Assembly (NCBI GenBank): GCA_001414345.1
Contig: LLCB01000053.1
Span: 173,504-237,503 of the forward strand
Direction: 5' to 3'
From: Hymenoscyphus infarciens
Taxonomy: Eukaryota > Ascomycota > Leotiomycetes > Helotiales > Helotiaceae
DNA length: 64,000 bases
In this document: positions 43,554 through 57,479 of the stretch, one piece after another
Layout: every line of letters begins with the position of its first letter
Position numbering within the stretch: the stretch's first letter is position 1
Translations under genes and position numbers: made by a program
Notes under the pieces: model-generated
Databases searched by the model: none
Told to the model about the DNA's origin: nothing
The model's input: the letters and a program-made list of their open reading frames with translations, nothing else

Positions 43554-46500
43554 AAACATTTGTCTATTTCGGATCGAGGCGCTTGTTGAAACTCGGTGGT
43601 AGGTTGCGGGCATTTTGCGATCATGGCAATGCCAAATATGGCGTTTGGAGACTACGAAGTAAACATGAATTCATGACCTTGAAAATGACAATATTTTCAA
43701 AAGTGCCATCGGGTTTCAAAATTGCAAATCCATAGCGGATAAAAAAATCCTAGGTTTTGGACTTCCATTATGTTTTACGCTAGCATGACCGAGTGGATGG
43801 GTCTTCAACTAAGGCTTAGCATCTACCGTGTCTAACCAATCGCCCCAAAACATGTTCCGGTGGTTATTGCGCAGTTCACATTTTCAATTCCATGTTCCTG
43901 ACTCATCTGCCATCAACCTGTTGTCTCTCATTCTTGGAACTTTCAAATTCCTGCTCCGTTGTCTCGCTTACCAATTTGATTTTCCTACCACGCCTTACTG
44001 GAGCCGAATATTTCCCAAAGTACTCCACAAGATTGGCCAGAAGCTGCATAAGCATAAGAATTGAAAGTAGTGCTATTGGCTGGCGATCGGTGGATTCTTC
44101 AGTGGACCTTAGTGAGATATCTCCTGCTGATGGTTGGACTGTCTAATGATGCAGTATTGGAGTTTTGTCGTTGCAAGAACGGCTCTTGTTCAATCTTCTG
44201 TCTTACTCCTGCTGCACCGCCGCATGTGGTACTGGCCCTGATCAGGTACATTGTCAGGGGATCCAATGGCATGAGCAAGCCTACTGGAGACTCTGGTGTG
44301 ATTGTATATGGTTTTTGACTTGTGTTGACTGATGAAACACTTTCTAAGCGCGTGATTACTGGAGTCTGGGGTGGGTGTTTCAAGCTTTGGAGGTTTTTTT
44401 ACTCCTGGGGACGTCTGCCTATGAAAAAAAACTCTAACATTTCGGTTCTTTGTACTAGCGAGCGAAAAGAACAAGAGTTTTGAAGTCGTCGTTGAAGAAG
44501 AATGAAATAGGAAGAATCTAATCACTTCACTGTCGCTGTCTTACTAGCTACTAGGGATGAAGACTTTAGCGCAAAGGGTTTAAAAGGAAGTATACGTAGC
44601 AGCCAAAGCCCTCTAGTTTACCTTAAGAGTGTCTATTAACTATTAAGAAGGACAAACTTTCCCTACTTTGGAAGAGGTAGAAGATGATGGAAAGACGTAA
44701 AAATCATAAGTAGGTATATTCCTAGGATACACTAGTTAGTAAGAAGCATCCCCTCCTGGAGAGCTGAATAAATTTCAAAGAAATATCTATTATTCACTAC
44801 TCAACAATTGCTTCTTCTCTTGAAAAGTTATTTCATTCAATAATGCAACCTATTTATTCTTTCTACTTTACTAGACAGGTATTTAGCAACCGTTTTGTTA
44901 CAAACTAAACGTCATGCTATTAAACTATTCACCCTACGTTAGGCATTGTATTTACCTCACCAAAAACTACAAAAAGCCAGCATTACACTTACAACTGTTG
45001 CGCATCCACAGCATACAAGATATGTTAACGTAAACTCGTTTCTTTACCCGTAGTCAAAAGAACACAGTGGCGTCTTTTTACTTGTCATTTCATTGCTTCC
45101 TTAATAGACTTTCTTTGGTTGCATAGGTAACCAATGTCGCTCCGCGCTGTGCAATTTAGACAGTAATCCTCAAACTCTTGGATGCAGCCTTTCGGGACTG
45201 CTCTGCTGTAAATTAGAGTCATCTCGTTGAGTTAGAAGGTATGTATAGTTTATTTTCAATACTAATGTGTGCGTTTTGATCTGGTGCTTCGCAGAGTATG
45301 CGGATTACGGTCCCAAAACAGTAGAGCATTCTGCCACCTGTCACCACCGCCCGATACGTGTTTTTTTTCTTAATCAAATATACCTCCGAGAGGTTTAGAT
45401 CAATCTTTCTGAGCTTCAGAGACCTCACCGGGACGACGTCCTTCGCAGGCTCACGGAAAGGAGTTTCGTATTTTGGGCAATCAATAAACTCTGGGTCTCG
45501 ATTTGCAAAGGGGAGTCCTCGGGCAGCCCAAAGTCTCCTGGTGTTGCGACTTGAAAAGGGGGCAATGCTGAATCCCCAGGTTCCCATCATACCCCATCCT
45601 TCAGACTTATGGCCGGTGGCCAACCAGCAATGCAGAGGTATTTCTAAGCTTCCCATCCACTTGCAATGGCCGATGCAAAGTTTGATGCTTCGCTGTTTTA
45701 TTAACCTCTAAAGGTTGCAGATAGTAGGGATAGAGAGTTTCAACTAGTCGTACTTCTTCTAGGAACAGCCGAGTCACCAATTAATTCTAATCTCTTCGTT
45801 GCCCCTATTAAATCACCACCTCCCTACAAAGATCTGTCCTATATATAGGGCAACCTATTTAGCAGTATCAGCAAAACCCAAATTCCTTTAACTCCTAATT
45901 TCACAATCACTCTCAACGGAGTCGCTACTTCGATAAGATACAATTTAGAAGGTGCATTAAGCTCTTTACGTTACGAGTTAGAACCTAGGATTCTGTAGAT
46001 TAATGCGCTTTGCTTATAAGTCAATTGATACTAAACAAAACACCTCGGAAACTTGTGGTTTGGACCTCTGTTTTCTGGTTGAACGCATTAGCGAAAATAA
46101 CGGTAAATTTTTCAATGACAAAGACATTATACTTAAGATTGCCAAGTTACTCTATTATTTAAATACAAGGATACTAAAAAGTCTTTTTAAGCTTATTAAC
46201 ATTACAGTTTTACAGGGACGGTGGACCGCACGCAACGAGCAAAGTACCACATCCGGATAAGATTATTTTGGTGTTGGAAGGCAATTATTGTGATGATCAA
46301 GACGACGAATCTACAGCAATTTATTGGGGGTACCGAAAGATCGCCGGAAGCATTGAAAGAGTATTGGTCTTCTGCAAAAGCATGGAAATCTCAAGATTTG
46401 GAAGCGTTGAAAGACTATTGGGATGCTGCCAAAAAGTGGCTACTGTCAAGTTTGGGAGAGCGAAAGTTGTCGAAAGAACATTAGAAGCACCATAGAGATT

Positions 46501-46986
46501 CAATAGAGGCGAACGACGGGATGAAATGGATTTCTCATAAGTAATTTCTGCCTCTATGAAACATATTTTGTAGAGCAACAATTTATTCTCATACAAATTC
46601 TAAATATGCTATCAAAGATCCTTCAAGAAGAAGAAAACACGAAGCTCCATGACAAAACATAGGAACTGTCATTTTTAAATAGAGTAATGTAAAAATACAC
46701 CCTGGGGCCAAGTGTCATCAGCCACTGCCGATATTTATCCGAGCCTAGCCTTGCGAATACGTCTCCGTAATTAGTGCTTCAAGTTATTGGGACTATTTTA
46801 CACGTGAATCAGATAATGGCTTTGCACAATCAGCAGCTTCGAATTCGAAATCCGACTGGCATATACTCATAATAAATACACAAAAGCCTCATATGCGATC
46901 CCAACTTTTCAAACCTCGATTAAGCGCAAAGACATGATCGAACCAGACCCCGAAAGTTTCCCTCAACCCTCGGCCCCCAGCTCGCG
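43554..46986. other. Gene-free stretch between ARC19 and SEC59
   Basis: 3.4 kb, partly AT-rich. Small ORFs (for example 45219-45656 minus) show no recognisable family. A tRNA-Leu-like D-arm near 43780-43825 lacks a B box and matching acceptor strand. Confidence 0.45.
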
Positions 46987-49754
46987 ATGCCGGAGAATCT
47001 GATGCCCATACCACCACAGTCGCATGCCCAAAACCAACGAGAAGAAGCGTTGAGGCGATTATCTCGATCCCCTCACCCATACCACCGACAGCATTTCGAA
47101 TTACCCCATGCCTCGGAGAGGATTGGCAGCTATGCGCCTTCGAGAAAGTCACCACTAGTCTCGAGGCAGAATACAGATGATGACGAGGATGATGAACACG
47201 AGAGAACACGTCTCTCCCCACGACGATATCACGATCCAACACCCAGCGACAGCGGTACCGAGGCAGACGATGAGCATTTCTTGAAGGGCCTGCCGGCTCC
47301 CCGAATTAGACCACATAAAGGGCTTCGAGGGATTGACGGAACATTTTCCGGGTCACCTAGTCCGCTGCCATCTCCAGCATTCCAAGATGGAGATGTTTCT
47401 AGACAAATGGGCTACGCTCGCGCAAATGCTCTGACTGGAAAAGGGGAGGCAGCTCGGAAAGCAACCGACAAATTTCGACGAAAGCGGAGAGTAGAGATAA
47501 CAAGGAGAATTTCCGAGACAGCTATTTTGGGGCTCGTTGGTGGGATAATATGCCTCAACTCAGAAGTACGACAACTCATATGGCTATGGAGAAGGGGTGA
47601 GTTTGCAGACACTGGATTGCAGGAGCTACGCTAATGTGTCAAGAATTGATATGCCAGTCTCTTATAACAATATCTCTCGTTTCTATATACCCTCTTCGAT
47701 TGCTGCGCCATATAAATCCCTCCAAACCATGGAAGAGGCCATTTCAAATTGCAGTCCCTTCTGCTTTTGACCCGGCTCCTTTGCTATACCCATCAATCAT
47801 TACGATGCTGGTATCGCTACTACTTTCGACGAGCAACCAAATTGGGTTACTACCCAGTATCATTTTGGCAATTTGCTCACTGCCAAAGCAATTGATACCA
47901 TCCACGGGAGGCCCGGAAGGAGGCAACATTTGCCATTGGCTTCTTTCGTGCTTACCGATCCTGCTTCCAAAGCATGCCACTGTTCTTGCTTTACTGGAAT
48001 CACCGAAGACAAGCCCCGTGAGATTCAACGCGGAAAACCTAGTTCTCTTACAGCCATTGCACTTGGCGCTTTGTGATACTTTGCATTATCTCACGACCAC
48101 CAGCTTGCTTCCCGCGGAGCTCCAACTACTATCGATATCCTTGATAGAATTGCTTCTGTTGAGTACGTCCCCACAAGCTGTTATTCTTAAATCGGTTCTT
48201 TGGGGATGTGGAATTGGCATCTTAATTACTTGCACACGTGTGCTTGGCTGGGGTGTAACCTTGGCTCGAGTACCAAAATGGCGTTTCAGACGTGCAGGTG
48301 TGCCGGTAAAAGCAAAAAAGACGACATTTTTGAAAAGTTTGCTAGGCGTTAGTAATTTGATTTCTAAAATGGAACCGGATAGCGAATCAAGCTCCGATGA
48401 GATGTTTGAATCATCGACGCGTCAAACTGGCTCACAGCTTGTGTTGAACACTCGCGACACAACACCAGCAGACCAAATCCAGAATGGCTCCATTTCAGCA
48501 ATTGATTCCGCCAAAGGAAAGACCTTTAGCAATGGGCCACCAGATCCCGAGCTTAGTTCAGCTGGCATGCAGCGAAGACACACGCCTCCAACTGTCGTTC
48601 ATGTTCCAGAAAGATCAAGTCAAAAAACACCCTCGGGTCGCAAGAAACGATCCGCTTCGTCGAGTGTGCAGTCTTTTTTCTCACTTACTCAATCTCAAGC
48701 AACTGTGAGAAAATGGCTTTATGCAGCCTGGGTGTATGCCTGTATACTTGCCATCATTCTGGTGGGCGTTCGAGAGTACGTTGCAAGATTCGCCCTGAAC
48801 GGAAATGAGCCAGTGGGTTGGGCTCTCGGGTATGTTTTTGGGGATATCCCGTGGTTCCGCATGGAGGTTGTAACGGCCAACCTTCAGCGGTGGGTCTTAC
48901 TCCCAAACCGTAGCGACCCCGAGAACCAGGAATCCTGTTCCTCCGGATGGGTAGAGCATTTAAGGCATGCTTCTTTTGGACAGGCGAATACTCGACTGAT
49001 TCTATGCGCATACTGGTTGGGAATCATGATTGTCGGCCTTTCAATCGTCTTCAGATTGTCAGCCATCTACGAAGTTGATACGCGTAGAAAGGTTTTCCAT
49101 TTCATGATGGTCGCGATGCTTCTTCCGGCGACATTCGTAGACCCGACATTTGCAGCCCTGGCTCTTTCGTTGATGCTGGCCATTTTTCTCTTGCTCGATT
49201 TGTTTCGTGCATCTCAACTCCCTCCGTTGTCCAAATCTTTGGCTTATTTTCTGACTCCTTATGTGGATGGGAGAGATCTGAAAGGGCCTGTGGTTATTTC
49301 ACACATTTTTCTTCTCATTGGCTGTGCTATTCCTCTTTGGCTGTCTCTCGGCACTTTGCCTCGCACTGGCAAAGATCATACTGTTGGCTGGGAGGTTCCC
49401 ACCAGAGAAATCAGCATGGTTAGTGGTGTCATCTGCGTCGGTTTAGGTGACGCGGCAGCATCTTTAATAGGGAGACGATTTGGTCGTCGAAAATGGGTTT
49501 GGGGTGGTGGGAAAAGCATCGAAGGCAGCGTGGCATTTGCTACAGCTGTTTACATGGCGCTGATGGTTGCCAAATTATGGCTTAGATTTGGAGGTTGGCC
49601 AGCAAATAACGAAGATCCTTGGATCATGACTGCCGGCAAGGCAGGTATTGCCGCTAGCATCGCCAGTCTTACAGAGGCTGTCCTGACCGGTGGGAATGAT
49701 AACGTGGTCGTCCCGGTCGTCCTATGGCTTTGTGTTAAGGGATTAGACATTTAG
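46987..49754 (+). CDS. sec59: Dolichol kinase (SEC59 homologue)
   Basis: Exons 46987-47596 and 47644-49754 (47-nt intron) encode 906 aa. Dolichol kinase uses CTP to make dolichyl phosphate for N-glycosylation and GPI-anchor synthesis in the ER membrane. The C-terminal third contains the CTP-transferase-like core: DTRRKVFHFMMVAMLLP, LDLFRASQLPPL, the acidic VICVGLGDAAASLIGRRFGRRKW loop and GGGKSIEGSVAF. Many transmembrane segments occur from about residue 210 onward. The N-terminal 200 residues are polar, Pro/Ser/Arg-rich and acidic, a fungal extension that is probably cytosolic; a Ser-rich loop (about 440-560) separates the two membrane halves. The acceptor was chosen to keep frame with the first membrane segment. 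Confidence 0.9.
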
Positions 49755-51134
49755 TATTGGAGCGGGGAGATTATGGAAGAAGCCTATTTTTATCAAGTTT
49801 TCGGTTCCATTACTCGCATTATCGCTTCGTTTCCTCTCAGAGCCCTGACATTCAAGACCACACGCGCTGATCGAATGAGGCCATCCCCGCAGAAACGGCG
49901 CCGGAAGTCTCCCGCCAGGCCAGTTCAAACCTGGTCCTTTTGAGTTCTGTTGTGGATGTTGATCAGCAGCCTTGGGACATGTACTGTACCACCTCCCCAA
50001 GCTGATTTGCCTCCAATGTTGTAGAGGCGCACAAGTCGAAGTCGGCTATGGGAAAATCGGCGACCCGAGTCTTGAGTGAAGCAACGTGGTTCTCCTTTTG
50101 GAGTCCGAACGTCGAAATCGTTCTCGGGTGGGCGGGCGTTTCCCGCTACCGGGTCGGGGTCCAGGAACTCACCCCATGGATTACTTCCGAAAGACCAAAG
50201 AAGAAGGCATTTAAGAGGGAAAAAGACTAAAATCAGGGGACTTGATTTCGTGATCAAAGGGCTGATTTTGCCTATCTAATTACGGAGGTATCGTCAGTCA
50301 TCCTGGAAACTGCTGGAACGTGTCACCCAAATTACAAGGGATTTGAGTCCTGAGAGTTCAGCTCCCCTGCAGATGGGGTGTCATTTGAGAAAGTTTTTCT
50401 CAGAAATTTTAAACTCTATTTATGCACCGAAGATCCTCCACATCCACTCTCAATGACACTTCCCAGCTGGCATTACCAGGAGACTCCGCAACCCAAGGGC
50501 CAAAGTGCTTTTGAGGCGTGTGCATCGGTATTTAGCACGTTCCGCCTGCAGAGACTGAGAACCGGGGCTGCTCAGATAGAGGGGCAAATCCTCTTATTCT
50601 TGGAGCTTTTGTGTTTCAAGAAGCATGATACACAAGACATCAGACGGAAGCTTTGGTGTGAATTAGTTGTGTAACACTACTAGCATCGAACCCTTTTCAA
50701 CCCGCTCACTCGAGACGAACGATTACCTGTTTTGGGTGAGGGTTCCATGGTATGTTTACGATAAGTTTACATTGCGGAACACAGTATTATGGATTCGGGG
50801 TCTCCAAGAGTTTGCGGAGGTATCTCTGGATCCTCTCCTGGGGTTTTGACAGCTGCAGGGTCCAAAGTGGGATAAGGAACGTGCTTCGTGGTGTCCTTGC
50901 GTAGCGGTGGCTATCCGATACTCCACACCTCTCAAGGGACCTCAGATAGAAGTATTATGGGGTTCTGATTCTAGTTAATACATCTTGTGCGACTTCCCTG
51001 TGTTTCTTGCCACTTTTGTGAACTTATTTTGCCATGTTATAGCTCGAGTGATGCTTGCGAACCGCACCCTTCGGACGAAGACTGACCACCAACGAACCAA
51101 AAAGCAACATCCCACCCTTCCGCTCACCGCGTCT
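49755..51134. other. Intergenic region SEC59 / Zn2Cys6 gene
   Basis: 1.4 kb without a supportable gene. Confidence 0.45.
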
Positions 51135-53248
51135 ATGGATAAAATGCACGGAGCAGGCGCCCCTGAAAGTCAGGTTAATGTTGGACGAAAGTACAAATCG
51201 AGAAAGGAACGACCGTGAGTTTCCATGCCAAAATGCCATTGGCCGGAGCTCTAACACGATTATCAGTTGTGATGCGTGCCGGAAGAGAAAGATATGTTGC
51301 ACGAGAGATGCCTATGAAAATGCATGCTCGCTTTGCAAAACTAGAGGGGAAAGCTGTACATACGTACTCCCGCCAAATGTGCGTCGGAATCGCCAAGTCT
51401 CAACAGCCCGCCAGTCCGCATCGGCATCTGGGACTTCAACAAGTAGCGGGACAGTATCGTCGCCACGAGATACTTTTCCTCCAACACAGCCGACCCGTCA
51501 AAAGATCCTGCCGAGTTCTATTCCGGAGAGTAAACCAGAATGGATATGTCAATTTGTTGGAATGAGTGGTGATCAGGATCCGTATGTGCTGAGACATTGC
51601 TCATTCAACCATTTAAATTGCTACAAAGCACACAATTGGGCAATTTTGAGGGTTAAAGGTGATAATGAGTTACCGCTGCATTTCACTGTACGTATTTATG
51701 CTACTCTTGTTCTGGTGGATTAATACTTATTTGAAGATATGATAGGTTGTACCTGATAGCCAATTAGACGCAAGACCAAATTATTACCCTATAACAGATA
51801 CAGAAGCAATTGTTGCACCATATGGCGAGGATTTATTGAGAACGTACTTCGAAGTCATTCACGTTTCATATCCTCTCCTCGACCCTTCAAGATTCGAAAA
51901 CCCACCTCCGACGGGCGATCCGCTATTAGCTATTATGTACAACCTCGCCAACCGATTTTGCCAAGCCTCGCCTCCCTTTTTCGAACCACCCCTAAATGAT
52001 TTTATACAACAAGCGTTAGTCTATTTGACCCCGAAAAGAACGCAGAGACTGACATTGACTAGCATGCCTATAGAACGGCGGCACCCCAGACTTGAAACTC
52101 TCGAAGCATCACTGCTGCATCTCCACCGTTCCCCAGCAATACAGCAATCCCCTGTTCTTCCAGCTCTGTACCCAGATGTCGGCTCCCTGGTTGGTTTAAC
52201 ACACGATCTCGGATTGAATATATCCCCATTGAGTTGGAATCTATCTCAATCAGATTGCAATCGTCGAATACGAATCTGGTGGGGCGTGTACATCGCAGAT
52301 AAATGGACAGCACTTGGTCTCGGTCGTCCCTCATATCTCAATGATGAGAATAACAATGTTCCATTACCTACGATATCGAATTTCTCACATACCGGATTTA
52401 AAGGCGAGAATATAGGCATAGGACCAGCTCTCCAGTTCATTACCATGACACATCTCACGACTATTTTAAGCGATATCCTCTCTACATTTTATACACTCAA
52501 ATCTCACGACATCCTTCGAGCGTTACCTGCCTCGACTATTTTCTCCCTCCTCGATACTTTCCAGTCACGACTTCACTCTTTCCATGAAACTCATTTGATT
52601 CCATTGTATAATATGGCATCGCCCTCACCCAGTTCGGGGATGGGGCAGGGGGTATTAGATTCTACGGGCACCACAGTACTATCATTCTACACAGTCCAAG
52701 CCGTGCTCTACCGAGCCGTTCTTAGGGTCCTCGATATCAACAATCCCAGTTACCAAGGGGTTAGGAACCAAGCCAAAACAGTTCTCGTGAGCGTGGTTTC
52801 CTTAGTTGAGAAACTGGGAATCGGACGTTTGAGGGCTTTCTGGTGGTGTCGTAAGTCCCCCCTCTCCTATTTTCTCCTTGTGATATCGAGTCTAACTCGA
52901 AAAATAGCGCAATCACGCATTTCCTTCTCCCTTCTGGGATCTTTCATGTTCCAACAATTACTTACCTCCATATCACCTGCCGACATCGAATTCTGGTCCC
53001 ACACTATAGCCCATTACCGGTCTATTTTGCGATTACAAAGTCAGACTTGGGAGGTTACGAAGTTGGCATGTGTGAGAATGGATCTCTTGGCAACGGGCAT
53101 GGGGATGGGTGGTGTTGGCTTAGGTGATGGGGACGTGAATGGACAACAGGTTGGGGGTATGGGGGAGAAGTTTGATAGTGGTATAATGCCGGGGTCACCG
53201 GAAGAGTGGTTGCAGAGGCAAGGCCATGAGGGGATGCTACTTTGTTGA
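51135..53248 (+). CDS. Zn2Cys6 transcription factor
   Basis: Exons 51135-51214, 51267-51687, 51746-52850 and 52908-53248 encode 648 aa. The zinc cluster (residues about 27-56: CDACRKRKICC, then ACSLCKTRGESC) fits CX2CX6CX8CX2CX6C with all six cysteines. It is created by the first splice join (Pro-Cys), which supports intron 1. The middle-homology region (Fungal_trans) begins with TYFEVIHVSYPLLDPSRF and includes RRHPRLETLEASLLHL, GSLVGLTHDLGLN, RIRIWWGVYIADKWTALGLGRPS and SLLGSFMFQQLL. It is nuclear, probably binding CGG-type sites. The combination resembles the Dal81/TamA group of nitrogen or GABA regulators, but I would not name it. A C-terminal Gly/Met-rich stretch is low complexity. Confidence 0.9.
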
Positions 53249-53990
53249 ATGGGTTTTTTTGGGTTGGTGGGAGTTTGGGGAACAAGGTTAGATGGATGGG
53301 TAGATGAGGTAATTGTAACATGGAAATGAGATACCAATATTTATATTAAGAGAGAAAATGTTATGCGTGAATCGTGGAAGTCAATATAGAGAAATTATTA
53401 AATGATGGAAGAGTCTTCAGCTAGAGGCATGTTTGAATTCGAATGAATGTTAAAAGCAATTTAGTGTAAAATCCTATGCTCTCGATACTCTCTGGATTCT
53501 CGCCTGCTTCAGTGCGTAACTCCGTATTACCAAGCTCCCATCGAATCCGTCAGGCAAGCCCAAGTAGTACCACTTTCCTTTCCACTTGTTGGCACACAAT
53601 ACATAGTGACTTTGCGAAACACCTGGTCAATAGATGTTTTCCAATCACTCTCCAAACATAAAGATCATGTGTCCTGTTTCTTCGTTGTATATTGCCTTCG
53701 GAATTTCATTTAATTGAATTACTTTCTCTCAATACTCCTAGATACTGTAATTTATTACTTGAAATTACTAGACTTGCTACTTAATACTCTAGAGTGTGAA
53801 TAGTATTACTTAGTCATAGAATTAGTGAATAATGTATACATACTATGACTGTAATTAGAGTAATGTGCGTCGTGTTTCGAAAAATTAAAAAAGATAAATA
53901 GAGCAATTGAAAAAAAATCCAAGATTTGCAAGACGACTTGAATCGTTTAAATATTCTTTTGTGTACGTAAACCAATCTATATTACAATCT
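53249..53990. other. 3' flank of the Zn2Cys6 gene
   Basis: About 740 nt of AT-rich sequence without a gene, running up to the MITE. Confidence 0.45.
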
Positions 53991-53993
53991 TTA

Positions 53994-54433
53994 GGGCCTG
54001 TTTGGCTAACATATTTTCTAAATAGTTTAGGCTATGCACCACCAAAAAGGAGTTATAATCATATTAGATAATTTACTATATTCAATAATTCAAAATATGC
54101 CGAATCGTTTAGCCCGTATATTTTTTAAGCTAGATTATTTAGCAAAATAATCCAATATTTATATAAAAGATTATCCCCACCAAGAAAAGGTTATTATCCT
54201 ATTATCGCCAAAACCACGATAATTAGAATACATCCTAGTATATCTTTTCTCACCCACTTACGCTACCTAGGTAGTATTACAAATCCAGCTCTAAGATATA
54301 CGAGCCAAACGATTATAGAATATATTATCTAAATAATTAGATAATAAATAAATATATGCCGTACCACTTTTAAAAGTCCCTGGCATATTTAATAGACTAT
54401 TTATAATTATCCTAGAGTGAGCCAAACAGGCCC
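53994..54433. mobile_element. MITE with TTA target duplication (PIF/Harbinger-like)
   Basis: The left end GGGCCTGTTTGGCT (53994) and the right end AGCCAAACAGGCCC (to 54433) are perfect 14-bp terminal inverted repeats. Both flanks carry TTA (53991-53993 and 54434-54436), a 3-bp target-site duplication. The 440-bp interior is AT-rich with no ORF. TIRs of the GGGCCTGTTTGG kind with TWA duplications are typical of PIF/Harbinger (Tourist-like) elements. The perfect ends suggest recent insertion. Confidence 0.88.
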
Positions 54434-57428
54434 TTAAAAGGTTTCTATTATTCTATACCTTCTGGGATAATGAAATATAGTGAAGAATATTACAAGCACT
54501 GACACTCAACCTATATCTTCCGAGAAACTTTCATCCTACACAAGACGTAGAAATGCTATGAACCAGCACCTTCCATCCCAAGTCAAGAGCACACAAATCG
54601 TTTTTCTAAATACGTAAGAATCTCCCCCCCCCCAAAAAAGACCGGTGGGTGTAGCGAGAATCAAAACTATATATAAAAGTAAAACCCGACGAAAAGAAAG
54701 AACGCAATACAAAGCCGCTGCTCTCGAAACGCCTCTCAGGGTAGAAAGAGGTAATTATCAATCCCGAAAAGAAGAGGAGGAATATGCCCAAAGCTGAGCT
54801 CCCCCTATCTAAGAACCTCGACCTGAATATTTGGAGACCTTCCTATCGTCGAAGCCTATGCCTTCACCAACCCACCACCAAATCCTTGATAGTGAATTGG
54901 TCGTCAACGACATTCAAAAACTCACCATCATACTCCCGTCAAATTATTGTACGCTCAAACGTTCTTTGGTATAACCGTGGGGTCGTTGTATGATTTCGTG
55001 TTTGTGGTCTTGCGTGGTTCTCGGGAGACCGGTAGACGTTTTAATCTTCAACTTGATGGATTTGAGGGAACGTGAGGAAATACCCAAACCTCCTCAATGA
55101 ACCTACGAGCGGGAGAAAAAGAAACACGAAAGAGAGAATTTGTCTATGTGATCTAACGAGAGGTTCATCGTACCATACCATCTCCCCCTACTTCAAAAAT
55201 CAAAATTCGAACTCCTCTTCCCAAAAATCCCGCGAGCAAAAAGAGAGGGTTTCAAGATACCATCACCACCAATCTCAATACAACAACACCATCGCAACCA
55301 ACCATACAAATCAAATCAAAAACACACCTTACCAACAACTTAGCCGAAAGCTCGAAAGCTCGAAAGCCCAAAACCCCCCCTTCATCTCACACCAACCTCA
55401 AAAATTCACAACATCACCCCCGACCCAACCACTCGGCACCCCAACAAACACCCACGTTTCTCCAAATCCAACAATTAAAACCTCGCGCGTCAAAAAGAAG
55501 ATGCCCTCGTAAATTCTGTTCCCCCAATCACACACGACCAAGCACAACAACAAGGCATAATCGCCGATGTCGTTCGGGTCGGCTCGTTCGGGAAAAAGAA
55601 GTACGGAACAAATCAGCTCCTTTCAGCCCTGCCCCTTGCCGCCCGCTCCGCTCGCGCTGCTCACAGTGAGACCGAGTACGGCAATTTCCCGCCATAATTC
55701 GGCTTCCAAATCTCGGTACCTGCCCTCCCGAGTGACGAAATCCTCCCATCCCGAGTGACGAAATCTTCCCACTGCCATCGTGCTGGGAATGACGAACGAC
55801 GACGATAGGATCGTCTCACAAAGGGGTCAACACCTCAATATTTTCCTCACGTGGAATCCTCAACACAAACACGCAAGGCTGTGGCGGGAAATGTAAAAAA
55901 TAAATTAAAAAAAGGTAGCACAGGGTAAGGAAGTACTCGGGTCATCTGATTAGGTACATGTCATGTACATGTACATGTACATACGAAACTACTGGAAACA
56001 CACACCAAGACAAAGTACCGCCCCTCCGATGTACCACGACATGGACAAAAAGAAAAACTTGCTTTATCTGATCCGTCTTCGGAGTTCGCCCAATCTCCGT
56101 GAGCGAGCGGACTTTCTTGCTGGATGTAACCCGTAACGCAACCCTCTACCGCCTCTTCTCATACACAAAGGAGGAGGGGAATGAGACGAGGGGCAGAATC
56201 ACCTCAAGTGTGATGCGGCTGTACCAACAGATGACGATAGATGTTGGCCCAGAATCAAAAATCATCAGATAGTATGATCTCTTGACGTCAAGGAAGGGAA
56301 AGAGAAAGGCAAGTAGTACCAGCCATGTACCTACATACCACCTCCCCTCAGCAATGAAAGAGGTAAATGACCTGACTGCGCAGAGGGGTAAAACATTTGA
56401 CAATCCCTCACCGTCAAGCAAAAGACACGTTGGCAATGTATGGAAAGGGATCAAGGTTCCATGTCGTGAAACCCGACCCTCCGCCCTCCGGTGAGCAAAC
56501 AGCATACTTTGAATAAACCAAGAAGAAAAAAAGGGAGAACGAGACTTGAGAAGAGTAGCTGTCTCGTGATGAGCAAATATGGCTGAGGTCGGAATAAGGT
56601 ATGAGTTGGCATTTTTTCTTTTTTGGATTGGTGCTGTCGCACTGCATGTCAGTCTACCGTTTTTGTGATGAAGAAACATGTTTTTGTAACATCGAGTCTC
56701 ACAGTGGTGCAACGACTCTATCTGGAACCTTGAAAATTCCCAGAAACTTCATCATCTGGATAATTTGCTTTGATAATAGGTTCTCGATCAAGTACGATCT
56801 GCACGTCACCACCCGAAAGGGGGTGGCAATTAGTTCAAATTCCAAAATAGGGAACTGCATCTGCATTAACATCGATGCTTGGTGGGCCAAATGAAAAGAG
56901 TGATAGCCGCAAAAGTGTGAGGGCCTTTTTGAACGCTCCGCTTTGAACCTCTGACATCCGATTCTTCGTATTTAGTTGATTTGCTATGTTGACCGAGATA
57001 TGTTTATTAGCAGGCTTTTGTGCTATATAGAACCTTGGGGGAGTGACTGAACGTGGTAGGAGACGGCTGACATGCATGCGTAACCTCCAATGAATTGTCA
57101 CCAATGAATTGGTGGCTAACCTCAAAGTTCAAGGATGGTGGGTTTCCTTCAGAACCCTTAGAAAATCCGTTAACCAGCCGACATCGGGCAGAAATCACAC
57201 GCGGCCTTTCAGGTACCGTGCAATCCTGATTGCAAATGCGACGCCATGATAACAACATCGGCATTAATGGTCTGATAATATATCTTGATCTTCTGCTTTC
57301 CTCCTGGTACCTACCGTCGAGTCCATTTCAACAGGCACTTTTCCGGTCGGAGGACGGCTAGCTTATCCGAGTATTTTGGTTTAACAGCCCAACGCGGGTG
57401 ACACAAGAGCTGAGACCCCTGAACACCT

Positions 57429-57479
57429 AAAATCCATGTAGCTGGATTTGAGCACACTAAAATCCGTGTATTCGGATTT
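57429..57479. repeat. Two tandem AAATCC...GGATTT hairpins
   Basis: AAATCC and GGATTT bracket an 8-nt loop at 57430-57449 and again at 57460-57479, 30 bp apart. The two copies differ in the loop but keep the arms. They could be a small regulatory operator or chance. Confidence 0.5.

Noticed and set aside
43772..43830. tRNA-Leu-like D-arm and AAG-like anticodon on the plus strand
   Set aside because: It has an A-box-like GACCGAGTGG, but the anticodon stem does not pair, and no B box or complementary acceptor strand follows within 300 nt, even when allowing an mRNA-type intron.
45219..45656. 145-codon minus-strand ORF
   Set aside because: No recognisable family, no signal peptide and an AT-rich setting; not supported as a gene.
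49905..49945. T-arm-like hairpin GCCAG-TTCAAAC-CTGGT followed by TTTT
   Set aside because: No A box or matching acceptor strand lies upstream; probably chance.
56146..56712. 188-codon minus-strand ORF in the gene desert
   Set aside because: Its sequence has no domain, start context or homology that I recognise; such length is possible by chance in 7 kb.
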